A stretch of DNA of 64,000 bases from an uncultured Eubacteriales bacterium (lineage in GTDB: Bacteria > Bacillota > Clostridia > Oscillospirales > Oscillospiraceae). The notes beneath the pieces are model-generated. The model saw only the letters and a program-made list of their open reading frames with translations. It was not told the DNA's origin and made no database searches. The stretch covers positions 1-64,000 of the forward strand of contig OMTF01000017.1 in the NCBI GenBank assembly GCA_900313925.1. Direction: 5' to 3'. This document shows positions 7,637 through 17,394 of the stretch, piece by piece. Both the position numbers and the translations under genes were made by a program. The stretch's first letter is position 1. Every line of letters begins with the position of its first letter.

Positions 7637-8413
7637 TCAGGGAACGGAGTCTACCGCCAGCATTCCCAGCATATGCCCGACGCCGCAGTTGACTGCGTTG
7701 TAGCGCCGGCATTTCTTCATCAATTCAATAATCTGCATTCCCCACGGAATCTGCGAAACATCCCGTTCCATCCGTTCGGTTTCCAGAGCAATGACACATT
7801 CCAGAAAATTTCCAAACGCCCGGCTGTCCATGCTTTCGTTCTCCATGCACCAGTTCAGCATCTTCTTTCGATCCCCGCTGCGTGCCGCCGCAAGATATTC
7901 TGCCGCACGGGCTTCCGCCTCCGGATCCTCCATCCGATCCTCTGCATTCAGGCGGAGAACTTCGCAGCGTGATCGGACCGTGGGCAGAAGTGCCTCCGGC
8001 TCCGCGCACAGCAGCAGAAAAGCAACATGCGCGGGCGGTTCCTCCAGCAGTTTCAGCGCCGCGTTCTGTGCGCTTGCATTCATCGTATCCGCGTCCCGAA
8101 TCACATAAACTTTTCGTTCCGCTTCATTCGGCAGAATCCGCGCTTCTGAGGAAATCCGCCGGATCTGATCCACGACAATCTCACGCCGCACCGCGCCCTT
8201 CTCGCTCTTTTCCCTCTCCAGGACTATTACATCCGGATGATTCCCGCTTTTCACCTTCCGGCAGTCCCGGCAGACGCCGCAGGGGCGAGGTTCCCCGCCG
8301 GAGCATAGAAACATCTGACACAGATATTCCGCTGCCTGACTGCGGGCTTCTTCCGAAAGAGAGGAGATGATGTACGCATGCGCCATTTTTTCTGAATTTA
8401 CGCGCAGCTGCAT
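7637..8413 (-). CDS. holB: DNA polymerase III delta-prime subunit
   Basis: Clamp-loader subunit related to DnaX. The HAYIIS start of the AAA+ domain is present, followed by a four-cysteine zinc module (C37, C45, C48, C51) and the conserved GNHPD segment. The KLLEEPP and SRC (arginine finger) motifs are also present. The P-loop is lost: the region after HAY lacks a GxxGxGK. At 258 residues it is shorter than most delta-prime proteins. A GGAGG site lies about 10 bases before the ATG. It heads the leftward operon with ricT. Confidence 0.9.
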   Translation of the reverse strand: MQLRVNSEKMAHAYIISSLSEEARSQAAEYLCQMFLCSGGEPRPCGVCRDCRKVKSGNHPDVIVLEREKSEKGAVRREIVVDQIRRISSEARILPNEAERKVYVIRDADTMNASAQNAALKLLEEPPAHVAFLLLCAEPEALLPTVRSRCEVLRLNAEDRMEDPEAEARAAEYLAAARSGDRKKMLNWCMENESMDSRAFGNFLECVIALETERMERDVSQIPWGMQIIELMKKCRRYNAVNCGVGHMLGMLAVDSVP

Positions 8414-8472
8414 AGCACTTTCTTCCTCCTCCGGTGCGGCTGAAATGCCCTCATTTATCAGGGAATTATTTT

Positions 8473-8501
8473 ATTTTACCTTCATTGCCATTCTTCGTCA
8501 A
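8473..8501 (-). promoter_or_regulatory. holB-ricT promoter
   Basis: On the minus strand TTGACG (8501-8496) and TAAAAT (8478-8473) are 17 bases apart, about 60 bases from the holB start. Confidence 0.7.
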
Positions 8502-8578
8502 CTGCCGCTCCGTCCGTCAAATTACACGAGCCCGGCACCGGCGCGCCATAGCCGCGGCGGAAAAATCCCCCGCAGAAG

Positions 8579-8607
8579 TTGCGGAAGTTTCGAAGACTGA
8601 GTAAAAT
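8579..8607 (+). promoter_or_regulatory. hprK operon promoter
   Basis: TTGCGG (8579-8584) and TAAAAT (8602-8607) are 17 bases apart, about 40 bases before the hprK start. Confidence 0.6.
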
Positions 8608-8646
8608 AGGGAGAGATATTGAATCCACCGCAGAGAGGACCTGCCT

Positions 8647-9612
8647 ATGAGTACAAAGCGCACCGTCAAACTTTCTACCATCGTTGATGCCTATCATCTG
8701 AAGAAAGTGCATATTTCCAGCGACTATAAAACCCGTGTCCTGGAAACAGCGGATGTCAACCGTCCCGCCCTGCAGCTTACCGGGTTTTACGACTATTTTG
8801 ATCCGCATCGCCTGCAGATGATCGGCCGCGTAGAGAGCACGTATCTGGACTCTCTCAGCCCGGAAGCCCGTCGGAGCAGCTTTGCACAGCTCATGAAATT
8901 CGACATTTCCGCTCTGGTGCTCTGCCATGGCGTGCAGCCTTCCGCGGAATGTCTGGAGATGGCGGAAAAATACGATCGGAACGTGTTCCAGACCGACGAG
9001 GATACTTCCGACTTCATGGCGGACGTTATCTCCTCTCTGCATCGGCATCTTGCTCCGCGCGTCACCATGCACGGCGTTCTGGTAGAGGTCCACGGCGAAG
9101 GTCTTCTCATCACTGGAGATTCTGGCGTCGGAAAATCCGAAACCGCACTGGAGCTTGTCAAGCGCGGACACCGGTTCATCGCCGATGACGCCGTCGAAAT
9201 CCGCCGGATTGACAAGGATTCCCTGATTGGCTCCGCGCCGACGCTCATCCGGGACTACATGGAACTGCGCGGCATCGGCGTCGTCAATGTGCGCTATATT
9301 TACGGCGTAGGCGCCGTCAAGCCGGAAACCGCTGTCGATCTTGTGATTAAGCTGGAACCCTGGATTGAGTCCAAGCCTTACGACCGGCTGGGCCTGAGCA
9401 GCGAAACGGAGGAGATCCTGGGTGTGACGGTCCCGGCCGTCACAATCCCCGTGCGGCCCGGTCGGAACCTTGCCGTGATTCTGGAGCTTGCCGCTATGAA
9501 CAACCGGCAGAAAAAGCTTGGCTACAATGCAGCCGAAGCACTTGCCCAGGCGATTGATGACGCCGTGGATTCCGGCATTGACATTGATGATCTTGATGTT
9601 CCCTCCCGGTAG
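8647..9612 (+). CDS. hprK: HPr kinase/phosphorylase
   Basis: Phosphorylates or dephosphorylates Ser46 of HPr (and Crh) and so controls CcpA-type carbon catabolite repression. It has 321 residues. The C-terminal catalytic domain carries Walker A GDSGVGKS at 157-164, and the signature with ELRGIGVVNV follows. The N-terminal domain is the DRTGG-like part. An AGAGGA site lies about 8 bases before the ATG. It is the first gene of hprK-murB-rapZ-whiA-dnaE, an arrangement common in Clostridia. Its presence supports the reading of the cre-like site near 58178. Confidence 0.96.
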   Translation: MSTKRTVKLSTIVDAYHLKKVHISSDYKTRVLETADVNRPALQLTGFYDYFDPHRLQMIGRVESTYLDSLSPEARRSSFAQLMKFDISALVLCHGVQPSAECLEMAEKYDRNVFQTDEDTSDFMADVISSLHRHLAPRVTMHGVLVEVHGEGLLITGDSGVGKSETALELVKRGHRFIADDAVEIRRIDKDSLIGSAPTLIRDYMELRGIGVVNVRYIYGVGAVKPETAVDLVIKLEPWIESKPYDRLGLSSETEEILGVTVPAVTIPVRPGRNLAVILELAAMNNRQKKLGYNAAEALAQAIDDAVDSGIDIDDLDVPSR

Positions 9613-9671
9613 TTTCCGGAAAAACTATATGGTTCAGCCGCCCCTTGCATGCGGCGGCGGAAAGGAAGTCC

Positions 9672-10694
9672 ATGCGCTACAGTGAAGCTCTGGAACAGGC
9701 AGTAAAGGAAATAAAGGAAGATCTTCCGGGCATGAAGCTCCTGGAAAACGAGCCCATGTCGGAGCACACTTCCTTTAAAATCGGCGGCTCCGTGCGTGCG
9801 ATCGCCGTACCGTCGGATATATTCAGTCTCAGCCGCATCTGCGTTCGCCTGCAGATGAACGGCGTAGCTCCGTTTTTTCTCGGCAACGGCACAAACATCC
9901 TGATTCCGGATGAAGGCTTGAATATTTTCGTAATCTCCACGGAAAAGCTGCAGAAAATGTTTCTGCAGGAGGATGGCTGCATTTACGCGGAAGCCGGCGT
10001 ACCGCTGGGGACGCTCAGCCAATTTGCCCAGCAGAACGGGCTTTCTGGGCTGGAATTCGCTTCCGGAATTCCCGGTACGGTCGGCGGGGCGATTCTGATG
10101 AACGCCGGTGCTTACGGAGGGGAAATGAAGGATGTCGTCCGATCGGTCGTAAGCCTTTATCTTCCCGATCAGGCGCTGTACGAGCTCCCCGCCGAAAAAT
10201 GCGGTTTTGCTTACCGGCACAGTATTTTTGAGGACGGCCGCTCTCTGATTGCCGCCGCCGTCTTTCAGCTGCAGCCCGGAAATCCCGAAGAGATCCAGGC
10301 GAAAATGCGGGATCTGAACACCCGCCGGCGGGAAAAGCAGCCGCTGAACCTGCCTTCCGCCGGAAGCGCGTTCAAGCGCCCTGCCGACGGCCATGCTTCC
10401 GCCCTGATCGATAAGGCGGGACTCCGCGGGTTTTCCGTCGGGGGAGCGCAGGTCTCCGAAAAGCATGCCGGCTTTGTTGTCAATACCGGCACTGCAACCT
10501 ATGAGGATGTTGTTGCTCTGCTGAAGGAGGTCCGGAAAGTCGTACAGGAAAAGTTCCATGTCGTTTTGGATCCCGAGATCCGAATCTATCCGCATAATAT
10601 GGTTCTTCTGGACGATGCGATCAACCAGTCGGCAAAGGATATCCATAAGGCTGTGGAAGAGATGAAAACGCGCATGCGCGGAGAGGATGCCTAA
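9672..10694 (+). CDS. murB: UDP-N-acetylenolpyruvoylglucosamine reductase
   Basis: FAD enzyme that reduces UDP-GlcNAc-enolpyruvate with NADPH to UDP-MurNAc, the second committed step of peptidoglycan synthesis. It has 340 residues. The motifs are TSFKIGG near the N-terminus, GNGTNIL, and the FAD-binding GIPGTVGGAILMNAGAYGG block. The catalytic Ser lies in NLPSAGSAFKRP and the final Glu near DPEIRI, both as in type II MurB. The ATG at 9672 follows AAAGGAAG; an upstream in-frame start at 9645 lacks a site. The last residues, after IRIYPHN, form a helical extension of about 30 residues. Confidence 0.95.
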   Translation: MRYSEALEQAVKEIKEDLPGMKLLENEPMSEHTSFKIGGSVRAIAVPSDIFSLSRICVRLQMNGVAPFFLGNGTNILIPDEGLNIFVISTEKLQKMFLQEDGCIYAEAGVPLGTLSQFAQQNGLSGLEFASGIPGTVGGAILMNAGAYGGEMKDVVRSVVSLYLPDQALYELPAEKCGFAYRHSIFEDGRSLIAAAVFQLQPGNPEEIQAKMRDLNTRRREKQPLNLPSAGSAFKRPADGHASALIDKAGLRGFSVGGAQVSEKHAGFVVNTGTATYEDVVALLKEVRKVVQEKFHVVLDPEIRIYPHNMVLLDDAINQSAKDIHKAVEEMKTRMRGEDA

Positions 10695-10697
10695 GTT

Positions 10698-11552
10698 ATG
10701 CAGTTTCTTATCATCACCGGCATGTCCGGCGGCGGGAAGAGCAAAGTCGCCGATACGCTGGAAGATTTGGATTTCTATTGCGTTGACAACCTGCCGATTG
10801 ATCTGGTTGTGACCTTCGCGAATCTCTGCCTTCAGTCCAAGGATCGCTACAACAAGGTCGCTCTCGTGATCGACATTCGTGAGCGGGAAAGCTTTGACCG
10901 CCTTCCGGATGTGCTGGATCAGCTTTCCGCCCTCGTATGCAACTATAAAATTCTGTTTGTGGACGCGGATCCCTCGACACTGGTGCGCCGCTACAAGGAA
11001 AGCCGCCGCCCCCATCCGTTGGAGGAAAGCGGCAAAACGCTGGAAGCGGCGATCGCACAGGAAAAAGAACTCCTGCTTCCTCTGCGTTCCCGGGCAGACT
11101 ATGTCATCAACACCACGAATCTGACACTGGGAAAGCTTCGGCAGAGGATTCTTCGCCTGTTCAAGAGTCAGAATCTGCAGGAGGAAAATCTCCCCATCAG
11201 CATTTATTCCTTCGGATATAAGTTCGGGATTCCGCTGGACGCGGATATCGTCTTTGACGTCCGTTTCCTCCCAAACCCGTATTATGTGGAGGACCTGCGT
11301 TCAAAAACAGGGCTGGATCAAAAGGTTCAGAACTATATTTTTGAATCCGATCTCTCCAAAGAGTTTATGGATCGATTCGTTTCTCTTCTCGAATTTTTGA
11401 TTCCGCTGTATGAAAACGAGGGAAAAACGGCACTGAATATTGCTGTCGGCTGCACCGGCGGCCAGCATCGGTCCGTTGCTGTCGCAGCCCTGCTGACCAA
11501 ACGGCTGCAGAGCAAGGGGCACAATGTGCAGGAATTCCATCGGGATATCTGA
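10698..11552 (+). CDS. rapZ: RNase adapter/nucleotide-binding protein RapZ (YvcJ)
   Basis: P-loop ATPase/GTPase family. In E. coli RapZ guides RNase E to the GlmZ sRNA. In Firmicutes (YvcJ) the role is less clear and linked to competence and cell-wall precursor control. It has 284 residues. Walker A GMSGGGKS is at 8-15, and the C-terminal domain has the conserved GCTGGQHRSV. It sits 3 bases after murB and before whiA, as in most Firmicutes. The nearest purine-rich site is about 12 bases upstream, so expression may rely on coupling to murB. Confidence 0.95.
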   Translation: MQFLIITGMSGGGKSKVADTLEDLDFYCVDNLPIDLVVTFANLCLQSKDRYNKVALVIDIRERESFDRLPDVLDQLSALVCNYKILFVDADPSTLVRRYKESRRPHPLEESGKTLEAAIAQEKELLLPLRSRADYVINTTNLTLGKLRQRILRLFKSQNLQEENLPISIYSFGYKFGIPLDADIVFDVRFLPNPYYVEDLRSKTGLDQKVQNYIFESDLSKEFMDRFVSLLEFLIPLYENEGKTALNIAVGCTGGQHRSVAVAALLTKRLQSKGHNVQEFHRDI

Positions 11553-11569
11553 GCCGGGAGGCACCTATC

Positions 11570-12493
11570 ATGTCATTTTCCGCACGGATCAAGGCAGAGC
11601 TCTGCCGCGGAAAACTGGATAGCAAAGCCGACGCACTCGCCGAACTGTACGGAGTGCTTCTTTTCAGCAACACTTTTACGCCCGATGAAATCCGCATCAT
11701 TACCGCCTCTCCGGAGTTTGCGCAGCGGCTTCCGCGTCTTCTGCGGCGTGCCGTCGGACTTTCCTTTGATCGGCAGCCGGACCCCTCGGCCGCGGGAAAG
11801 AAAACGTTTCTGATTACAGATCCTGAAAAGATTTTCCAGATCTTTGCCGCCTACGACATCGACTCCCGTCAGGTCCTGAGTCTGCACATCAACTACAGCC
11901 GCATCGAAGAGGATAGCAATCGAATCGCCTTTGTCCGCGGCGCCTTTCTGGCAGGCGGGAGCGTAACGGATCCTGCGAAGGGATACCACCTCGAACTCTG
12001 CACCACCCATGCAAGCGTCGCAAGGGAAGCATATTCCATTCTTCTGGATCTCGATCTCGATCCGAAGCGGACTTCCCGCTCCGGCAGCTCCCTGCTGTAT
12101 TTCAAAAAATCGGAGGAAATAGAGAAATTCCTTATCACGATCGGTGCACCCGCAATGGCCATGGAAGTCATGAACGCAAAGGTTGAAAAGGGCATGCGCA
12201 ACGAAATCCAGCGGAAAGTCAACTGCGACTATGCCAATACGGACAAAACCGTTGCCGCTGCCCAGGAGCAGATCGCCGCCATCCGAAAAGTGGATCGCCT
12301 GTACGGACTGTACAATCTGCCGGACAATCTGCAGCAGGCCGCTTTGCTCCGCCTCACCAATCCCGAGGCAAGCCTTGCCGATCTGGCTTCCCTGTCGCTG
12401 ACACCGGTATCCAAATCCGGCCTCAGCCATCGGCTGAAAAAAATCATCGAACTGAGCCGTCGGGGGGAGGAGTCCCCGGCGGATACGGAATAG
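11570..12493 (+). CDS. whiA: DNA-binding protein WhiA
   Basis: Conserved Gram-positive regulator with a degenerate LAGLIDADG endonuclease-like N-terminal domain and a C-terminal helix-turn-helix. In Streptomyces it controls sporulation division, and in Bacillus it affects cell division and chromosome segregation. It has 307 residues. The GAFLAGGSV and YHLE segments mark the LAGLIDADG part, and the C-terminus has the SKSGLSHRLKKI recognition helix. It follows rapZ by 17 bases with a GGGAGG site. Confidence 0.95.
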   Translation: MSFSARIKAELCRGKLDSKADALAELYGVLLFSNTFTPDEIRIITASPEFAQRLPRLLRRAVGLSFDRQPDPSAAGKKTFLITDPEKIFQIFAAYDIDSRQVLSLHINYSRIEEDSNRIAFVRGAFLAGGSVTDPAKGYHLELCTTHASVAREAYSILLDLDLDPKRTSRSGSSLLYFKKSEEIEKFLITIGAPAMAMEVMNAKVEKGMRNEIQRKVNCDYANTDKTVAAAQEQIAAIRKVDRLYGLYNLPDNLQQAALLRLTNPEASLADLASLSLTPVSKSGLSHRLKKIIELSRRGEESPADTE

Positions 12494-12501
12494 GAGATTC
12501 T

Positions 12502-15500
12502 ATGGCATTCGTACACCTGCATGTTCACTCCGTATACAGTCTGCTGGACGGCGCAAGCCGTCTGGAGGATCTTGCAAAAACCGCCGCGGCAATGGGGCAG
12601 ACCGCCCTTGCCATCACGGATCATGGCGTAATGTACGGTGCGGTGGATTTTTATAAAGCCTGCCGCGCCGAAGGAATAAAGCCTATCATCGGCTGTGAAG
12701 TCTATGTGGCGCCGCGAAGTCTGCATGACAAAGTCCACGGGGTGGACAATCTCTATTCGCACCTCATTCTGCTCTGCCGGAACGAAGAGGGGTATCATAA
12801 CCTCTGCCGTCTGGAAGCGGTCGCCTTTACGGAGGGTTTCTATGTAAAACCCCGCATAGACTGGGACCTGCTGGCGGAGCACCACGAAGGGCTGATCTGC
12901 CTTTCCGGGTGCCTGGCCGGCGCGCTTCCGACCCTGATCCGCCAGGGCGATTATGCCGGTGCAAAGGCAAAGGCGCTGGAGCTTGCCCAGGTTTTCGGCG
13001 AGGGAAATTTCTATCTGGAAATTCAAGATCACGGTCTGGAGGGAGAGCGGGAGTCCGCCGCGGGGCTGATTCGTATTGCAAGGGAAACCGGCCTTCCCCT
13101 GGCTGTTACCAACGATTCCCATTATACCCGGAAGGAAGATGCGCAGCTGCAGGATATTCTGCTCTGCATTCAGACGAAGAAAACCATTGATGACCCGCAG
13201 CGGCTCCGCTTTGAGTCGGAGGAATTCTATCTCAAGTCCGAAGAGGAAATGCGCGCGCTCTATCCGGAGTATCCCGAAGCGTGCGACAACACATGCCGCA
13301 TTGCCGACGCGTGCAATTTCGATTTTACCTTTGGCCAGTATCATCTGCCGCATTATCTGCTTCCGGAAGGAGAATCGGATGCCTTCGCCTACCTGCAGAA
13401 ACTGTGCGAGAAAGGCTTTCAGGAACGCTACCTGGATCAGCCGGAGGCGCACGAGCGTCTGGACTATGAACTTAGCGTTATCCGGCAGATGGGGTTCGTT
13501 GAGTATTTCCTTATTGTACAGGACTATGTGAGCTTTGCCCGCCGGCAGAAAATTTTCGTCGGTCCGGGGCGCGGCAGCGCCGCAGGCAGCGTCGTGAGTT
13601 ACTGTCTCCACATCACGGATATCGACCCGATTCGCTACGCGCTTTACTTTGAGCGGTTTCTGAATCCGGAGCGGGTCTCCATGCCGGATATCGACGTGGA
13701 TTTTGAGCCAAGCCGCCGTGACGAAGTGATGGACTACGTTGTACGACGCTACGGGAAGCAGCAGGTCGCGAAAATTGTAACGTTCGGAACCCTCAAGGCA
13801 AAGCAGGCCATCCGTGACGTCGGCCGGGTGATGAATGTGGATCTCAGCCGTATGGACGCCGTCGCAAAAATGGTTCCGTCCGATGCAAAAATGACAATTG
13901 ACACGGCGCTGCAGGTCTCTCCGCAGCTGCGGGAGGCTTACGAGACGGATCCGACCATTAAGAAAGTCCTGGATCTTGCAAAGGGTCTGGAAGGCCTGCC
14001 CCGGCAGGCTTCGACGCATCCCGCCGGCGTGGTGATCACGCAGGATCCGGTCGTGAACTATGTCCCCCTGGCCGTCAGTGAAGATGCCGTTGTCTGCCAG
14101 TTTCAGGCTCCTACGCTTGAGGAGCTGGGTCTTCTCAAAATGGATCTCCTCAGCGTTCGCAATCTGACACTTCTCGAGCAGTCCCAGCAGATGGCCCGAC
14201 GGCAACAGCCTGATTTCAACCTGCGTTCCGTTCCCTTTGACGATCCGGAGGTCTATGCCATGCTGTGCGCAGGGCGGACCAAGGGCGTATTTCAGATGGA
14301 ATCCAGCGGCATGACACGGCTTTGCGTCCAGATGAAGCCGAAGCGCATCGATGATGTTTTTGCTTTGATCGCTTTGTTCCGGCCGGGGCCTATGGACAGC
14401 ATTCCCGCTTTCCTTGAAAACTCCGCCCATCCGGAGAAGATACAATACAAAACGCCGCTGCTCGAGCCTATTCTGAATGTAACCTACGGCTGCATTCTCT
14501 ATCAGGAACAGGTTATTGACATTTTCCGCCAAATCGCCGGCTATACAATGGGACAGGCGGATAATATCCGCAGAGCCATGTCAAAAAAGAAGGATGAGAA
14601 GATCGAAGCGGAGCGGCACTCGTTTATCTACGGCGACCCGTCCCGTTCCATCGCGGGTGCCGTCGCCCGGGGTGTGCCGGCGGAAACCGCTAACGCGATC
14701 TTTGATGACATGAAGGATTTCGGACGCTACGCCTTCAACAAGGCGCATGCCGTATCCTACGCCTATGTTACCTATTACACCGCTTATATGAAATGCCACT
14801 GGCCTACGCAGTATATGTCGGCCCTGCTCAGCTCGGAGCTTTCCAATACCGCAAAACTGCAGGAATATATAGCTGAGTGCAAGGACATGGGCATTGAAAT
14901 TCTTCCGCCGGATGTGAACGAGTCGGGCGCCGATTTTACCGCCGTGGGAAAAAATATCCGGTTTGGGCTGGCTGCCATCAAGGGCGTCGGAGCGGAATTT
15001 ACAGCCGCAATCGAGCGCACCCGGCAGGAAGACGGCCCTTTTCTTTCCTTTGATGATTTCTGCCGACGGCTGTGCCACCATGGCCTGAACCGGAAAGCCG
15101 CCGACAGCCTCATAAGCGCCGGCGCCTTTGACAGTATGGGCTATCCCCGCAAAGGTCTTCGGCAGATCTGCAATCAGGTCGTCACCAGCGTGACCCGCGA
15201 AAGCCGTGAAAATCTGGACGGACAGATGGATATTTTCAGCCTCCTTTCCGACCCGGGTGCTGCCGCCTCCGCGGTTTCCATTCCGGTCCCCAGAGTAACG
15301 GAATTCAGCAAGGAAGAAAAAATGGCTATGGAAAAAGAGGCTACCGGCCTCTATTTCTCCGGCCATCCTATGGATGCCTATGCCGAAGTTCTTCCCCGGA
15401 TCGGTGCGACTCCGATCGCCTCCTTTTTTGAAGAGGCCGATCCGATCACCGGACGTACCCGGTTTCACGATCTGGACAAAGTCCGCGCCGCCGGTATTCT

Positions 15501-15975
15501 GTCCTCTCTCCATCTGCGGACTACCCGTACGCATAAGCAGATGGCAAACGCCGTTCTGGAAGACAACACAGGCAGCATCGACCTGGTCATTTTTTCCAAT
15601 GCGCTGGATCGAGCCCATGCGGTTCTCAAAGAAAACGCAGCTGTACTGATTTCCGGCAGTCTTGTGCTGCAGGAGGATCGGAAGCCGGAGATTCGAGTCG
15701 ATGATGCCGTGGATCTGCGCCATGCAGGACTCGCGAAGCCGGAGGCTCCCTCCGCGCCGGCAAAGGATCCGACGCTTTATGTTCAGATCCCTTCCGAAAC
15801 GGACCCGCGTCTTGCCAGAATTCAGCTGATTCTGAACATGTTCCCTGGAACGCAGCGCATGGTTGTCTTCTGCAAAGCCGAAAAGAAAAAGCTTGGCATT
15901 CACTGTCTCATCCATGAAGCGCTGGTACAGGAAATGAAGGAAATGTTCGGAAGCGAAAATGTTGTCGTGAAGTGA
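12502..15975 (+). CDS. dnaE: DNA polymerase III alpha subunit (DnaE type)
   Basis: Replicative C-family polymerase of 1157 residues, the DnaE1-like length. The N-terminal PHP domain begins HLHVHSVYSLLDG. The catalytic PDIDVDF motif gives Asp398 and Asp400, and the third acidic residue lies further on. The tandem helix-hairpin-helix region and a C-terminal OB fold (near residues 985-1060) follow. No exonuclease insertion is seen, so it is not PolC. It starts 8 bases after whiA. Most Clostridia also encode PolC elsewhere; that cannot be judged here. Confidence 0.96.
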   Translation: MAFVHLHVHSVYSLLDGASRLEDLAKTAAAMGQTALAITDHGVMYGAVDFYKACRAEGIKPIIGCEVYVAPRSLHDKVHGVDNLYSHLILLCRNEEGYHNLCRLEAVAFTEGFYVKPRIDWDLLAEHHEGLICLSGCLAGALPTLIRQGDYAGAKAKALELAQVFGEGNFYLEIQDHGLEGERESAAGLIRIARETGLPLAVTNDSHYTRKEDAQLQDILLCIQTKKTIDDPQRLRFESEEFYLKSEEEMRALYPEYPEACDNTCRIADACNFDFTFGQYHLPHYLLPEGESDAFAYLQKLCEKGFQERYLDQPEAHERLDYELSVIRQMGFVEYFLIVQDYVSFARRQKIFVGPGRGSAAGSVVSYCLHITDIDPIRYALYFERFLNPERVSMPDIDVDFEPSRRDEVMDYVVRRYGKQQVAKIVTFGTLKAKQAIRDVGRVMNVDLSRMDAVAKMVPSDAKMTIDTALQVSPQLREAYETDPTIKKVLDLAKGLEGLPRQASTHPAGVVITQDPVVNYVPLAVSEDAVVCQFQAPTLEELGLLKMDLLSVRNLTLLEQSQQMARRQQPDFNLRSVPFDDPEVYAMLCAGRTKGVFQMESSGMTRLCVQMKPKRIDDVFALIALFRPGPMDSIPAFLENSAHPEKIQYKTPLLEPILNVTYGCILYQEQVIDIFRQIAGYTMGQADNIRRAMSKKKDEKIEAERHSFIYGDPSRSIAGAVARGVPAETANAIFDDMKDFGRYAFNKAHAVSYAYVTYYTAYMKCHWPTQYMSALLSSELSNTAKLQEYIAECKDMGIEILPPDVNESGADFTAVGKNIRFGLAAIKGVGAEFTAAIERTRQEDGPFLSFDDFCRRLCHHGLNRKAADSLISAGAFDSMGYPRKGLRQICNQVVTSVTRESRENLDGQMDIFSLLSDPGAAASAVSIPVPRVTEFSKEEKMAMEKEATGLYFSGHPMDAYAEVLPRIGATPIASFFEEADPITGRTRFHDLDKVRAAGILSSLHLRTTRTHKQMANAVLEDNTGSIDLVIFSNALDRAHAVLKENAAVLISGSLVLQEDRKPEIRVDDAVDLRHAGLAKPEAPSAPAKDPTLYVQIPSETDPRLARIQLILNMFPGTQRMVVFCKAEKKKLGIHCLIHEALVQEMKEMFGSENVVVK

Positions 15976-15994
15976 GCCGAAAAAGCCCGTCAGT

Positions 15995-16023
15995 TTGACA
16001 TCCCAAGGCCTTTATGATAGATT
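15995..16023 (+). promoter_or_regulatory. Promoter of the tandem CNNM-like genes
   Basis: A perfect TTGACA (15995-16000) and TAGATT (16018-16023) are 17 bases apart. The leader of about 75 nt includes a small GCAGC/GCTGC hairpin near 16063-16078. Confidence 0.65.
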
Positions 16024-16104
16024 AATTCCAATTCTGGAAGGGTTTTCCGGAGACTTGATTTTGCAGCGCGGAAGCTGCGATGACATGGGAGAGTGACATC
16101 CTTT

Positions 16105-17394
16105 ATGGATGATGGCAGTCGAATATCGTGGCTGATTGTTGTTCTGCTCCTTTTCGGAGCAATGTACTTTGCAATGGCGGAGACGGCCTTTGCATCTGTA
16201 TCCAGAGTTGCCTTGAAAACGGAGTCCGATCGCGGAGATACCCGGGCTGTAAAGGCTCTGCGCATCCTGGATAACTTTGATCGCGCCATTACCACCATTC
16301 TGATTTGCACCAATATCATCCATCTGGCGGCAGCCGCCATCGTAACGGTGCAGGTAACCCGTATCTGGGGGCTTTCCGCCGTTACGCTGTCAACCATTAT
16401 TACAACCATTGTCGTTTTTTTCGTAGGCGAGATGCTTCCGAAAAGCATTGCCCGCAAGTACAGCCTTCGCCTGAGTCTTGGCACGGCTCACACCATTCAG
16501 TTTTTCATGACCGTACTCTGGCCCTTCAGCTGGGTTCTGAGTCAGATTGGCGCGCTTGCGCTGAAGATGACAAAGACGTATCCGGATGTTGCAGTAACCG
16601 AGGATGAGCTCTATGACATCATTGAGGATATGACGGAAGAGGGAAGTCTCAATGAGGATCAAGGGGAGCTGATTTCCTCCGCTTTGCAGTTCGGCGATGT
16701 AACCGTCGCGAGCATCCTGACAAGCCGCGTCGATCTTGTCGCCTTAGATATTACCACGCCGGCGGATGAAATCATGCGGATTGTAAAAAAGGAAAATCAC
16801 AGCCGGCTTCCCGTCTATGAGGGCAGTATCGACAACATTATCGGGATTCTGCAGATCCGGAAATTCATCAAAGCCTATCTCCGTGACGAAGGGCATCTTG
16901 ACGTGCGTTCCCTTCTGGATGAGCCCTATTTCGTCTACGAAACAACGAATGTGGACGATCTTCTCCCTATTCTTTCCCGCAGAAAAATCAACCTCGCTGT
17001 CGTTCTGGACAACTACGGAGGAACGCTCGGCATCGTAACCGTAGAAGATATTCTGGAGGAACTGGTAGGAGAGATCTGGGATGAGGACGATACAGCCGTG
17101 GAACCGATTGTCGCCCTCAAGGACGGAACCTACAGCGTGGATGCCGAAGAGCATGTCATTGATGTTCTGGACACGCTGGAGATTCCTTATGACGATTCGG
17201 ATGAACTGGATAACAAGCTCATGGGCGAACTTGCCTATGAGCAGTTCAACACCATACCGAGGGAGGGGGATACTTTCCAATTCAACGGCATGGAGGTGCG
17301 CGTTTCCAGTATGCGCCACAACCGTGTTCTCCGCCTGAAAGTCCGAGCCCTGCCCCGTCCGGCGGCGGATGCCGCCGAGGAGGTGGAATCATGA
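16105..17394 (+). CDS. CNNM/CorC-like transporter-associated protein (DUF21-CBS-CorC_HlyC), first copy
   Basis: Membrane protein of about 429 residues. The N-terminal DUF21/CNNM domain has four hydrophobic segments within roughly residues 5-140. Two CBS domains follow (SRLPVYEGSIDNIIGIL and LAVVLDNYGGTLGIVTVEDILEELVGEI), and a C-terminal CorC_HlyC domain ends the protein. The family is linked to magnesium and cobalt efflux or homeostasis; hemolysin labels are historical. The ATG at 16105 has GGGAG 13 bases upstream. The GTG at 16093 is too close to that site. It overlaps the second copy by an ATGA. Confidence 0.88.
   Translation: MDDGSRISWLIVVLLLFGAMYFAMAETAFASVSRVALKTESDRGDTRAVKALRILDNFDRAITTILICTNIIHLAAAAIVTVQVTRIWGLSAVTLSTIITTIVVFFVGEMLPKSIARKYSLRLSLGTAHTIQFFMTVLWPFSWVLSQIGALALKMTKTYPDVAVTEDELYDIIEDMTEEGSLNEDQGELISSALQFGDVTVASILTSRVDLVALDITTPADEIMRIVKKENHSRLPVYEGSIDNIIGILQIRKFIKAYLRDEGHLDVRSLLDEPYFVYETTNVDDLLPILSRRKINLAVVLDNYGGTLGIVTVEDILEELVGEIWDEDDTAVEPIVALKDGTYSVDAEEHVIDVLDTLEIPYDDSDELDNKLMGELAYEQFNTIPREGDTFQFNGMEVRVSSMRHNRVLRLKVRALPRPAADAAEEVES

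Noticed and set aside
9522-11015. 497-codon open frame on the minus strand
   Set aside because: Antisense to hprK, murB and rapZ, which are all clear family members.
12229-14532. 767-codon open frame on the minus strand
   Set aside because: It lies opposite whiA and dnaE, has no family similarity or ribosome site, and reflects the third-base GC pattern of the real genes.
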